Position numbers and translations under genes: made by a program. A stretch of DNA of 64,000 nt from Baylisascaris procyonis (taxonomy: Eukaryota > Nematoda > Chromadorea > Rhabditida > Ascarididae): contig JAZARR010000152.1 of the NCBI GenBank assembly GCA_037389465.1, forward strand, positions 992,001 through 1,056,000, written 5' to 3'. Numbering within the stretch: position 1 is the first letter of the stretch; every line of letters begins with the position of its first letter. Below, piece after piece: positions 42,331-53,439 of this stretch. The notes below the pieces were generated by a model. The model was not told where the DNA came from, ran no database searches, and saw nothing but the letters and a program-made list of their open reading frames with translations.

Positions 42331-43575
42331 CTAATTTTTATCGTTATCAACTGCCGTTATTATTGAATATTGCTATTATTTATTATTACTTATTATTATT
42401 AAATGTTGTTAGTTGTTGTTTTTTATTATTTGTTATTGTAGTTACTATTGTTTACAGTACTTTTGTGGTTATCTATATATTATTAGAAATTTACAGCCTA
42501 TATATTATTTGAAAGACCGAAATTTGATATCTAATTTCACTGTTGATTACTATCAGTATTCTTCTGTGGACGGATTTTTGAGTTCATCAAGAGTTATAAT
42601 AAATAGGTACTGATGACAAATAAATAAAAAATAAATAAATATAAATAAAAAGATAAGTAGATATTTGTGGCTAATTTATGACCAAATACTATTTGTGAAA
42701 ACAATTTTTATCTTTTCAATTGAAAGCTTCGCCTATACAGAAATTAGAGATAATTTTTGAAAAATATTGTCGAAGTTGCTGATAAACTAAGAAAAATTTA
42801 GCGCACTTCTTGAGAGTCGATCGAAAGCTATGATAATTCATCTCACATAGGATGAGTCTTATTAAATTAGTGATATTTTAGGACAGTCAAAATGAATAAT
42901 GACACGAAATTGGTATCTTTTTTCATAGTGCATCGAACGATGCTATCCTTCGATTTGGACATAGTTGATATTAATAGCAGTCATATTTGGCCATAGCAGT
43001 AGTAGTATCTGGCCATAACAGTAGTTTTGTTTGGCCATCATAAATAAAACAGTCGGAATTAGTTCGATAGGACTGCTTTACGCTGCATTACTTTCACTTC
43101 AAATATCCCGTTGCTAAACTAGATATATGATCGGTAGAACTGGTTGAAGTGTTGGTTGCTTTTTTTTGGCTTAAGTTACTGTGGGCATTCTTCGCATACG
43201 GTAAGCGAACTCGTCAATTATTAGTTGATATATTTTAAGGATGAAGGAATGTTGGGCTCTATTGCAGAGAATGATGGCACATTGGCTGCGAACGGAACAG
43301 AGCTGCTGCCCAACACCGTATGCGAAAAATGTCCGGACCTCTACTGGGTTTCGGTATAAGGTGATAACTATATCGTTCATTTGTCGGTTTTTCTTATATA
43401 TGCTTTCTTAACTATCGAATTTCTCTTTTTACATATCAAGTGAAAGTACAGTCGTTGAAATCAGTGTTGTTCGGCGTTGCAACCACAACAATAAGTTTCC
43501 TGAACTATTTTAAACACTTGTGATCTTTCCAAGGAAGAAAAGGTATATTTTTAAATCTGTTGATCGCGTCGTTGG

Positions 43576-44232
43576 TTGAAATTACTGCTATAAATTGTAA
43601 GTCAAACAGGAAGTGAGTATCGATGAGTAAGTGACATACTTGAGCAAAAGCCAGTCTGTATCGTTTTTGCGAAGGAACTTTTTATATATTTTTTAGAATT
43701 GTTCAAGCCCCGGAAGTGTTCGTGATGAAAACATGTATGCATGATTTTGGAAGGGAAGGGCCTGGATAGGGGGATTAGGTGTAGTTAGGTATGGTTAGGG
43801 ATGGGGGCAGGTAGGGGATGTGGGGTGTATTTAGATATGGGGAGGGAAAGAGGCAGATAGGGGATGGGGTATAGCTAAATTGAAATTACTGCTATAAATT
43901 TTGAGTGAAACTGGGAAAGAGTACCACCGAGTGCATTTCACAGCAAAATTGTAATCAAATAAGTGACATACATGGGCGTAAGCCAGTAGATGACTTTTTG
44001 TGAAGAAGTACTTTATATGTTTTTTAAAATTATTGAAGTCCCGGAAGTATTCGTAATAAAAATATGTATGCATGATTTTGGAGGGGAAGCGGCTGGATAG
44101 GGGGATTAGGTGTAGTTAGATAGTTAGATATGGTTAGGGATGGGGACAGGTAGGGGGGGGTGGGGTGAGTTGGGTATAGGGAGGGAAGGGGGTAGATAGG
44201 GGATGGGGTACAGCTAGATTGAAATTACTGCT
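43576..44232 (+). repeat. Tandem repeat of about 300-340 bp with G-rich tail
   Basis: Units start TTGAAATTACTGCTAT at 43576, 43880 and 44219 (partial). Each contains GTATGCATGATTTTGGA and ends in a GGGGATAGG-type G-rich minisatellite. Confidence 0.8.
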
Positions 44233-44512
44233 ATGACTTTTGATTAAAACTGGAAAAGGGAGAGATTATTATTGTTGATTGGTTAAGGGGGAGTTGATGG
44301 AAGAGTTTGAAATTTGGGAGAACTTAAAGAGAACTGCATACAGTTGAAAAAGACTGTGAAGCAATTTTATCTCAGAAGAAAGGAGAAGCGGAGGCAAAAT
44401 TGTAATTATTGAATGAGTGATTAAATAGCAAGAAATATTTGCAAAGAGATAGCGGTAAGAAACTTCTTGCCAATAGGTAAGCAATCTGCAGGATAATTAT
44501 TGAATCTTTTAG

Positions 44513-44582
44513 ATCGGCGCTTTCGATTGGCGGTGTTTATCATGAAGCGATTCCAGTTGATCCAGCGAAGACTCCATACGAG
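44513..44582 (+). CDS. Short exon-like segment, possible upstream ATG4 exon
   Basis: Acceptor TCTTTTAG, donor GAG|GTAAGT, reading SALSIGGVYHEAIPVDPAKT then PYE. Signals and frame look real and it lies 3 kb before the ATG4 exons on the same strand. It ends in phase 0, which fits 47656 only if the acceptor there is the later AG. No family match. Confidence 0.4.
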
Positions 44583-44967
44583 GTAAGTATTTCACTATTG
44601 CTGCTTGGTGCCGAGAGTGTTGGTGGTGCTAGAGGATTTCAGGTGGAGTTTTATTGCTACGACTTACCTATAGTTTTTTGTACGCGCAAGTGATTGCTAA
44701 GGTGTTTGACGAGACACGCTGAAAATTTAAAAATGACCATGATCTCTCAATTAAAGCGGTCACTTAAATCATGAGCAACTGGATTGTCAAAGTGAACGTT
44801 TTATTTTGACGGGTAAACAATGGATAATAGCAAATGAACGATGAGTATCATATGGCCACGTTTAAAATGAGATTAAATTAAATGAATCGTTTGCCACAAA
44901 AAATTCATACGATTATTTCCTTGCCCGTTAGTAAAGCTCTAATGACATGGTTTTGGAGAACTGCTTC

Positions 44968-45192
44968 TTACTGAGCTCTTGTTCCAGCGCTTCTAAACTT
45001 GTGCCCTTTGAATGTGTTTGAAAGTGTAACGAATTTTTTATTCATGTAGCCTAAGGTCACATCAACCTTTCCGGTCATATTATCCTCAGTAGAAGGACCA
45101 TTGAAATGGAAGGCCGCTCCCACTTTCACGTTGGGATTTAAGGCTCCATCGTTGAAGTGTGGAAGAAACGGGTAGCCCCATCTACTTTGCAA
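44968..45192 (-). CDS. Minus-strand 3' coding fragment of an unknown gene
   Basis: An open frame of about 74 codons ending in TAA (44968-44970), reading GYPFLPHFNDGALNPNVKVG, then a stretch with VDVTLGYMNKKFVTLSNTF and AGTRAQ at the end. The alternating hydrophobic pattern suggests a beta-rich secreted or lipid-binding protein, but I cannot name it. No start codon, only possible acceptor AGs upstream. It may be a nested gene or a retrocopy fragment. Confidence 0.35.
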   Translation of the reverse strand: MQSRWGYPFLPHFNDGALNPNVKVGAAFHFNGPSTEDNMTGKVDVTLGYMNKKFVTLSNTFKGHKFRSAGTRAQ

Positions 45193-45779
45193 ATGGGTTG
45201 ATGGGGATAGCGCTGAAATAATGCTTTTTGAAAAAGAGGAGTTTCATGTTTATGACGCACAAGTCCATTCTGTTTTTACTTCCCATTGATTTGTGGCTGC
45301 CAATCTATAAGTCCCGAAACATGTTCCATAGGCAATAACATAGGCTGAGGTAGAAACTGCGGTAATTCCGTCGTTTCGATTGTTGAATTGCTTTCCTATT
45401 TTCCACTCTTAATTTATGTTTAATTGAAAAAGTACCAGCTAGTAGGCGACTATTGAGATGATTGAGAGGAGGGAAAGGGGTAGGGGGAAGGGGACGAGGG
45501 TGGATGGGGGATGGGGAGGGGCAGGGGACAGGAGCCAATGGAACGGTAAAAACTATTTTTGACGTTACGTCAATAAAATGGGAAATTTTCCCCCGTGCCA
45601 TTGTTTACGCATTTATTTCTATTCAGAAACTTCAAACTTTCCTAGGTGGATGAAGGTAACGGTTGCGGTAATGATTTTTCTACGATAACTTTTCGACTAT
45701 TTCAGCAGGAGTTGTAGAAATTAAAAGGTATTTTGATCGTAATTTTTTTTTGAAGTCATTTTACTGTTCGCGAATATTT

Positions 45780-46500
45780 CAATTCCTTTTTATTATATTG
45801 ATTTTCATTGTCGCACTGAACGAATCAATTTATCCCTATTATTATGTATAATTGTATAATTCGTATATATGCTGTAAACTTTTGTTTGAGTTGCGAGAGA
45901 AAGGAGATACCAGTTAGAGATTAAAAGAGAGGACTTGAGGTAAGGGAGGGGGAAGGGGCGAGTGAAAATTTGAGAATGTAAACATTGGAAATATTTGAGT
46001 CGTATTTAAAAAAGTTTGCAAGCAAGTTTTCGGCACTCTTACAGAGAACGATGCCACCGTGGCTGCGAACCGCGAACGGAGTTGGGCTCCTGCCCCACGT
46101 TCCGTACGCACCACTACCGTACTTTACACTGCAAGCAAATGCACACAGAGAAACTTGAAAAGTTGTGGTAGAAACATGCAATTTTTTTCCATCATTCAAC
46201 AGAGAGTTCTAAAAATGTCCGCATGCAAAATTTCAGCTCTAAGGCGAAGTGCAGTTGGTGCATGAGGCATCGTTCTATGCTGCCTTTGACTGAGCTGAAA
46301 TTTTGCATGGGGCATGACCTGACATTCTGAGTTGAATGATGGGAAAAATTGCCTGTTTATTCTTTCGAGTTTCTGTGGTGGGGGTTAGCATTCACTTGTA
46401 GAGTGCAGAGTACGGTAATGGTGCTTACGCAATGTTGGGCAGGAGCTCAGCTCCGTTCGCAGTTCACAGTCAGGGTGCCATCGTTCTCTGCAAATGTGCC
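45780..46500. repeat. Fold-back repeat family, copy A
   Basis: A forward block at about 45893-46160 includes GAACGGAGTTGGGCTCCTGC and CGTTCCGTACGCACCACTAC. A degenerate inverse occurs at about 46390-46500 (GGGCAGGAGCTCAGCTCCGT). Copy B is at 49570-50490, and a partial copy is at 43255-43330. Confidence 0.8.
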
Positions 46501-47655
46501 CAAGTTATGTCCCTATGAAGTTTTTGTTGTTGGAGGAAGAAGTGTTCCTCTCTTTTTTTATTATTATCTTACGTTTTCAAATTTTGGTTTTCCTGAAAAT
46601 AGAGCTGAGGTAAGGCGGAAGAGGAGGATGGAAATATACAAAAAGGGATAGAAGAATATCAGCGCAATTATGCTTCCTGTCGTAAGTGCTTCTTTCTGCG
46701 TTTTAATTTCTTCTCGTTGGATTTCATCCGTTCGTTTCGTTAAAAAATAAATGTTGTTCGATATCTCATAATCGATAGATTTGAATTTTTTAAACCAATT
46801 TTTTTGGAATTTTAGTTGCCATTATTTATTTTTTTCACGATAATTTATTTATATTACTCGTTCAGATGTTTGAGATTTCTTTCATTATTGATTTTTTATA
46901 AATTTGTAAATAGAAATTTTTTTCAAACTTATGTTTTTCTTTTAAATCGAATTTCTTTTTATTATTTGTTACCTATCCTTAAAAGTTTTAATTGTCATAT
47001 TAGTTTCATATAAAAATTATCCGTATGTAAATTTGTTTATTTTTATTGTGAAGTATAAGGTTGAACTTTTTGTTCCCGGTATCTTTTATATATATTTTTT
47101 TCAATTTTTTCTCTCAGATCCCGTCATAGTGAAACTGAAGATTGCGAAAGTAGTGGAAGTAGTTTATAGAAAATGAATTTTTGGTGAGCATATCCCCATA
47201 TTGGGTGTTTTTTCCAGGTCCTCGAGATCTGAATTTTCCATGTAGAAGAGGGACAAAGGCGAAGGGCAGGAGTGGGGGATTTTGATGTGCCCCTTTAATG
47301 GTAACAAACACCAAATAGCGTTAAGTTCATAAAAATAAATTCAAGTTACTTTTACCAATGAGTGCGGGGAACTCCCTAAATCCAATCTACCTATGCGTCT
47401 ACACTTGGATCTTTTCACCGAAACGGTGAGATCTACCTTAAGCAGGAAACTAGTTACTTGCTAATGAAGGAAATTAAATTAGTTACTAGTTTCATTCTGA
47501 TCGATTGATGGCTTATTGTATCAGCCGGTTTGATATGTTTCTCGATTTGTTGAACAATTGCCGTAATGACATTATTTTTTTCAGGTGCATCGAGTCGTAA
47601 CGGATCAGGAGCGTAGGTGTGCTGCACAATGCTCGACTCATGTCTCACTTTAGAG

Positions 47656-49018
47656 CCCAATTTCTATGAGCTGCAGGATTATTCGGTATTCGATTCAGAT
47701 ACACCTGTCTACCTGCTTGGACACAAGTTTCCGGCTAGAGGAGGTTGGTATATTTTCGATTTTCAATTAACTACTCTAGATTAGCATTTTTTTCTTACTT
47801 TACTTTATTATTTTAATACCGTATTTTAAGGGTATCAAATAAATCAAATATTTATTATACAAGTTTGAGTGGAAAGTAGAAATAAACGACATTTATTATA
47901 TGGGATGGGGAAATGCGAGGAGCAATAGGCAAAGAAATTGGGGGCGTAGGAATTGTCCACTTATTTGATCGGTGACAGAGAGGTATAGGGATCTGTTAAC
48001 TTGCTACTGAAGTTTTTGTTTGTCTGCCTTTGCACTTTGTTTCGAAGTTTCTTATTCAATAAGTTGTAGATCTTTAGATTGATGTAAGTATGACCTCATT
48101 TACCATATTTGTTTCAGTACACGCCTCCCTCTCTCCCCTTCTTGGAAATGGTTCCATAGTGTTGCATTAATGGGTTGTAGATCTTTAAATTGGTGTTAGT
48201 TGTAGATCTTTAGATTGATGTCAATAAGTTGTAGATCTTTAGTTTGATTTTAGTATGACCTGATTTACCGTATTTGTTTCAATACACGCCTCCCTCCCTC
48301 CCCTTCTTGGAAATGGTTCCATAATGTTGCATAATAGGTTGTAGATCTTTAAATTGATGTTAGTTGCAGGTCTTCAGATTGATGTCAAAAGTTGTAGATC
48401 TTTAGTTTGATGTTAGTATAACCTGATTTACCGCACTTGTTTCAATACATTCCTCCCTCTCTCCCCTTCTTGGAAGTGGTTCCATAGTGTTGCATTAATG
48501 GAAGAAGTCCGTTAAGGTGAGCGACTTAAATTTTTTTTGCGGCAATATTTTTAAAACAGATTACACTAACTATATGAGCAATTTTCGAAGTTAAAATAAG
48601 CGAAACCCTCCGAGAAATTTTGAGAGTGAATGCTGAGAATTGCAGCGCAGCTATTACACATAAAATAAACCAAAAGTTTTCATGAACATTAACTTTTTAG
48701 AGTTATAGTTGTGATATATTTCAGTTAAAGACTGGACAATGATATATAGAAAATTAATGTGGTTGTGGTTAAACTGAAACGGTAGATTCAACTGAATCGG
48801 CAGAATAAATTAGGTCGGTGATATAACTGAGTTAAAACCTTAAAACATTTGTTTAGTTTTAGAAAAAATTAGGCAATTTTTTTCCTCTATTTCTCTGTTA
48901 GCGTTGGTGGAATGAGGCAGTGTTAACTTATATTCTTTTGTTAAAGATATGGATTCAATTAAAGAATACGTCACATCAAGACTGTGGTTCACCTATCGTA
49001 AAAACTTCATGCCAATTG
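47656..49018 (+). CDS. atg-4: ATG4 autophagy cysteine protease, N-terminal part (two exons)
   Basis: ATG4 is the cytosolic cysteine protease that processes and delipidates ATG8/LC3. Exon 47656-47743 reads NFYELQDYSVFDSDTPVYLL, then GHKFPARG; exon 48947-49018 reads DMDSIKEYVTSRLWFTYRKN, then FMPI and the first base of G. The phase joins exactly (G|AT gives Asp). The PV-x-LLG-x-K and SRLWFTYRKNF-PIG blocks are the hallmark start of peptidase family C54. The next block, which carries the catalytic Cys (GWGCMLRCGQ), was not found in the remaining 15 kb, and neither was the Asp/His block. So this is either followed by a very long intron or is a truncated copy. Acceptor TTTAG at 47653 or the AG at 47655 is unresolved. 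Confidence 0.75.
48064..48500 (+). repeat. Three tandem copies of an about 160-166-bp unit in an ATG4 intron
   Basis: Each copy has GTTGTAGATCTTTAGATTGATG, then ATTTACCGTATTTGTTTC, a CGCCTCCCTCTCTCCCCTTC pyrimidine tract and GGTTCCATAGTGTTGCAT. Confidence 0.85.
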
Positions 49019-49569
49019 GTTGGTTTTTTCCTCTTAGATACTTTAATTTTGTCTATTATTTAGATTTTTAGTTGACTAGTTGCTTATACATATCACAAAA
49101 TCCGGGTCGAAATTCTTTCGAATACCATAATTTAGTTATAAACCCGGTTTATGTTATTGTTACACTTGAATAAACATTCAAAGGTATATTTAAGCATTTA
49201 AGAGGAGGTCGAATCGAATTGTTTACCCATTCATCTCTCGCTTCCTCCTCTCTCTTCCCCTTCCCCTTCATAGACGAAAGATACATAGACATATTTTATA
49301 GTATGAAATGCCCAAATAGAAGATTTTTAGCATTTAACTGTAATGAGATAAAAGAGACAAAGAACCGAACTTTTTGAAGCTTTGATGAGCCAAGAGAACT
49401 GCAATTTTTGAGAAAAAAAAAGGAGTGAAACTAGCCAAAAATTTCCAAGAGTGGATGCTGAGAAGTGTATTGTAACTATTGTACGTAAGACTCGCTCACT
49501 TAGCACGGATCCTTCCATGGACAGTTGCGCCAGTATCGTAAGTAAGCCTAAATGTTACTGTTTCAGCGT

Positions 49570-50490
49570 TGCTGATTTCATTGTCGCAATGAGCGAGATA
49601 ATTTATTCCTACTATTATGTATACTTGCATAATTCGTATATATGCTGTAAATTTCACTTTTTTCTTTTTTATGTAGGAGGTAAGTATCCTATTTTGAATT
49701 AAGAAAACATTTTGCCAAAGTTTTTTTGTTTGGCTTGCGAGAGAAAGGAGATACCAGTTAGAGATTAAAGGAGAGGACTTAAGGTAGGACGAGAGGGGGA
49801 GAGTGAAAATTTGAGAATGTAAACATTGGAAATATTTGGGTCATATTTTGAAAAAAAGTCTGCAAGCAAGCTTTCGGCACTCTTACAGGGAACGATGCCA
49901 CCGCGAACGGAGTTGGGCTCCTGCCCCACGTTCCGTACGCACCACTACAGTATTCTACACTGCAAGCAAATACACATATGCCGTACCCTGCACTCTGCAA
50001 ACGGATACCAACGCCCACCACAGAAGCTCGGAAACTTGTTGTGGAAGCATGCAACTTTTTTTCCATCACTCAGCTGTTCCCCCACTTCTATAGAGCTGAA
50101 ATTATGCGTGGGGCATATTTTGACATTCTGAGTTTCATAATGAAAAAATTTCATGCTTCCATTACAAGATTCCGAATTTCCGTGATGCGCTGCAGCACGA
50201 TTGCAGAGAACAGTGGACCATCCAGCAAGTGCACTACCCTTTCGTTGAGCTGAAATTTTCCATGGGGTCATTTTTTGAAATTCTAAGTTGAATGGTGGGA
50301 AAAACTGCATGTTTCTATTACGGGTATTCGAGTTTTTGTGATGAGCATTAGCATTCGCTTGCACAGAGTGCAGAGTACGGTAGTGGTGCGAACGTAATTT
50401 GGGGCACGCATTCAACTCCGTTGGCGGTTCGCAGCGACTGTGCCATCGTTTTCTGCAATTGTGCCCCATGTGTATGACACGGTCTTTATG
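49570..50490. repeat. Fold-back repeat family, copy B
   Basis: Repeats 45800-46500: TATTATGTATA then TTCGTATATATGCTGTAAA, the GAGAAAGGAGATACCAGTTA block, and the GGAGTTGGGCTCCTGCCCCA block, followed by an inverse at about 50240-50470. Confidence 0.8.
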
Positions 50491-50826
50491 TTTTGGACTT
50501 CCTGTATGCCTCAGTCTCGAACCATCTGAGATCCTTCCGATCCGAAATACAGTTGGTGATAAAAGCACAAAATTGTTTACGAGTAGAAGGAGTACATCGT
50601 GCTGCGTACAGGATCCCCATAGAGATCCAACAACCATGTCGAAACACCTTTCATCCATGAATTTGTTATAAGTTTGAAAACATTCTTGTAAGCTGCAGGC
50701 GCGATTCATACCGATGGAAACAGGAGATAATGGACCCGACAAATCCTGCAATATCACGCTAAGACTACGTAAGTTAAGGATATTCATCCTGTTGAAGTAG
50801 GATGCATGCGGGGACATTGTGAGCAC
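49945..50826 (-). CDS. Longest open frame of the window (293 codons), probably repeat-derived
   Basis: The N-terminal 120 residues (50826 to about 50460) come from unique-looking sequence, for example SLWGSCTQHDVLLLLVNNFV. The rest runs through fold-back copy B and is unlikely to be native protein. Just upstream on the same strand, 50970-50840 reads RVRYIPFVGAQPKGLGWFPL in another frame before a stop. A decayed transposon or gene fragment is plausible; I recognise no domain. Confidence 0.3.
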   Translation of the reverse strand: MLTMSPHASYFNRMNILNLRSLSVILQDLSGPLSPVSIGMNRACSLQECFQTYNKFMDERCFDMVVGSLWGSCTQHDVLLLLVNNFVLLSPTVFRIGRISDGSRLRHTGSPKHKDRVIHMGHNCRKRWHSRCEPPTELNACPKLRSHHYRTLHSVQANANAHHKNSNTRNRNMQFFPPFNLEFQKMTPWKISAQRKGSALAGWSTVLCNRAAAHHGNSESCNGSMKFFHYETQNVKICPTHNFSSIEVGEQLSDGKKVACFHNKFPSFCGGRWYPFAECRVRHMCICLQCRIL

Positions 50827-51892
50827 GAGTGATCTAACTCTTTCTTAGGTGCGCCTTGAGCGGGAACCACCCTAGTCCTTTAGGTTGTGCGCCCACGAAA
50901 GGAATGTATCTTACTCGTTTTGTCGATCTACTAAAACGGTTTCTGCGGTGATCACTTTCAGTCAAGTAAGGCCTGGTGATTTATTCCAAAAGTAATATGC
51001 AAATTGCACATCGAAATGTCGACTTGATGGGCAGTCAACCCACAGCAGTTTCCGATCCCGTCATCATTTTTCCTCAAGAATTCCTTTCATGCATAACGGC
51101 CGCAGCGCTAAGGTTTTTTCTAGTGTTTTCACTGTCGTGTTGTAATATTTGTAAAGAGGCTCTAAAAGGTGGATACACTCTGGATAAAGAGGTGGTCTAA
51201 AACAATCTATCTTTCGTACGACTCTTATCGCAGCTTCAAAATGAAGATTTAGAGGCAATAGCGCCGACCGTTTGCCACACATAACGGGTGCACCATATGA
51301 ATGTCATCGATTCATGCCTGTTCCATAACAGCCTAGCAAGTTAGATTGTATGGATCAAGGATTTTGAGGGGTCACTTGTATTGATCACAGATTTTAAGGA
51401 ATTAGCAATTTGCACGTCCACTGACAATGGAACGATAGCGCCCATTAGACATAATTGCCTATTTATAGCGGTAAACACTCCAAAAAATAATAATTATACG
51501 AGTGTGGCGGCAAGTCTAACAGCGGAAATGAGGCTCAAGCTAGCGAGGGGACCTTCGAAACTCTTCATCAACTCACCCACAGAACGCCAGCCTGATAAAA
51601 CAGTAGGTTTGGTTTGTAATCAGCTTTATCTTGTAAGGTTTAGTTTGTAATCACCTTTATCTTATAAGGTTTAGTTTGTAATCAGCTTTACCTTGTAGAG
51701 GTTCATGTCCGGAATTTGCATCCATTGAGTCATGGTTTCTTGGTTTTATTTTTAAGGTTTTATAAAGGAAAAAACAAACGTATGTGATTAAATTTGTGGT
51801 TTTAGAAATGTATGCAGTTTATCTTCAACTAAAATTTATACTTTTGTAGAGGTCTATATGCCCTATAGACACAGAAGATTGCAAGGGATTTT

Positions 51893-52110
51893 CCTTGTAG
51901 ACGCTGTAATTTTCTTCAGGCCTCGAGTTTTGGGGAATTTTCCTTTATTAGACGACATGGCGCCTAGACTAAGTTCATTGGCGAACAAAATCCGAGAGCG
52001 CGCACTTGGAAAACTTTTGAAAATTTTTTCCCCATGGTTAAGGAAGCTTGTAGACACTGATTGTCTTCAAGCTTCGAGTTTTGAGGAATTTTTCGTTAGA
52101 TAACACAGCC
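51893..52110 (+). repeat. Imperfect direct repeat (two copies)
   Basis: CTTGTAGACGCTGTAATTTT then CTTCAGGCCTCGAGTTTTGG (51895 on) and CTTGTAGACACTGATTGTCT then TCAAGCTTCGAGTTTTGAGG (52048 on) are diverged copies, each followed by GGAATTTTTC. No coding role seen. Confidence 0.6.
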
Positions 52111-52599
52111 TTGTGGGCAGGGAAGGCTTGGTGGTGAGAAATTTCATTGTGATTTTTGACATGTTGACATGTTTTGTGTGTTTTTTATTTTGTTGTGAGC
52201 CAAGGTTTTTAGAATATTGAGAGGTGTTTGTGCTTCCACTCAGAAACTTTCCCGGGACATGTCCGTTCTACGTCCCAGGGTATTTGCTTTTCAATGCTCT
52301 ATAAGGTGCCCGACCTATTTGTATCGGAAGTATCAGAAATTGGATTAGGCGTTGAAATGGCGCGCGAAAGCGAGAGGTAATCCCAGCTGCACGCAGGTCA
52401 AAGCGGGGGTTCAGGTGGGGCGGCAGCCTCCCTTGTGTATGAGTTCTGTCCGTTACAGGTTGCAACCTTACTCTGACCGTTCTTAAACGGTAGACTGACG
52501 GTGGGTGAGACCATGGTAGATCAAGTGGCAGTAGTGGGTCGCAGCGTGGTGGGTCAATAATAGCGGTACGTCAGGCCACGGGAGGTGGGACATACTATT

Positions 52600-53264
52600 A
52601 TCTTTCGTCTACCGTGGTTTGATCTACCACTCATTTTTGACCTGCCAGGGTTTGGTCTACCACTGACTCTTGGTCTGCCACAGTTTGATCTACCGCCAAA
52701 TTTTTGATCCATCATGTTCGATCTCCCGCCAGATTTTCGATCTACCGTGTTTGATCTTGATCCCTCGCCAAATTTTTGATCTACCGTCAGATTTTGATCT
52801 CCCGCCAAATTTTTGATCTGCCGTGTTTGATCTTGATCTCCCGCCAATTTTTTGATCTACCGTGTTCGATTTTGATCTCCCGCCAAATTTTTGATCTACG
52901 GTGTTCGATTTTGATCTCCCGCCAAATTTTTGATCTGCCGTGTTTGATCTTGATCTTCCGCCAAATTTTTGATCTACCGTGTTCGATTTTGATCTCCCGC
53001 CAAATTTTTGATCCGCCGTGTTTGATCTTGATCTTCCGCCAAATTTTTGATCTACCGTGTTCGATTTTGATCTCTCGCCAAAATTTTGATCTACCGCGTT
53101 CGATTTTGATCTGCCGCCAAATTTTTGATCTACCATGTTTGATTTTGATCTCCCGCCAAAATTTTGATCTACCGCGTTCGATTTTGATCTCCCGCCAAAA
53201 TTTTGATCTGCCATGGTTTGATCTCCCACCGAGAGCTTGATCTACCGCCAAATTTCGATCTACC
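52600..53264 (+). repeat. 39-bp minisatellite (GATCTCCCGCCAAATTTTTGA type)
   Basis: The core unit joins two half-units, GATCTCCCGCCAAATTTTT and GATCTACCGTGTTCGATTTT. About 13 well-kept copies span 52790-53215, with diverged units before. As 39 is a multiple of three, several frames stay open on both strands and give 13-residue protein repeats (VDQKFGGRSKSNT on minus). No start, splice or promoter context supports translation. Confidence 0.95.
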
Positions 53265-53430
53265 ATAATTGTGGTAGACCAAACTATGGTAGATCGAAAT
53301 TTGGCGGCAGATCAGTCTTTTGGTGGGAGATCAAACCGCGGCAGATCAAAAATTCGGCGGGAGATCAAAATCAAACACGGTAGATCGAAAATTTGGCGGG
53401 AGATCAAATTATGGTAGATCAAAATCAAAA
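53265..53430 (-). repeat. Inverted segment of the same minisatellite
   Basis: At about 53265-53275 the unit orientation flips: ATTTCGATCTACCATAATTG meets GTGGTAGACCAAACTATGGT then AGATCGAAATTTGGCGG. About four units run inverted, then orientation returns near 53430. The junction is a near-perfect palindrome of about 90 bases. Confidence 0.9.
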
Positions 53431-53439
53431 ATTCTACCA

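Larger units (their letters stand above)
40604..44512 (+). other. Non-coding interval with repeats
   Basis: Apart from the minus-strand open frame, the ATTT array and the 43576-44232 tandem repeat, it shows one copy of the 45.8-kb fold-back family at about 43255-43330 and AT-rich sequence. No clear + strand exon. Confidence 0.5.

Noticed and set aside
49451..49540. WMLR codons and an open frame ending at GTAAGT that recall the ATG4 cysteine block
   Set aside because: The surrounding sequence is a diverged copy of 48595-48665, only three or four residues match, and the reading frame stops at once.
52787..53266. Three long repetitive frames of 154-179 codons
   Set aside because: The 39-bp period keeps frames open on both strands; no gene context.
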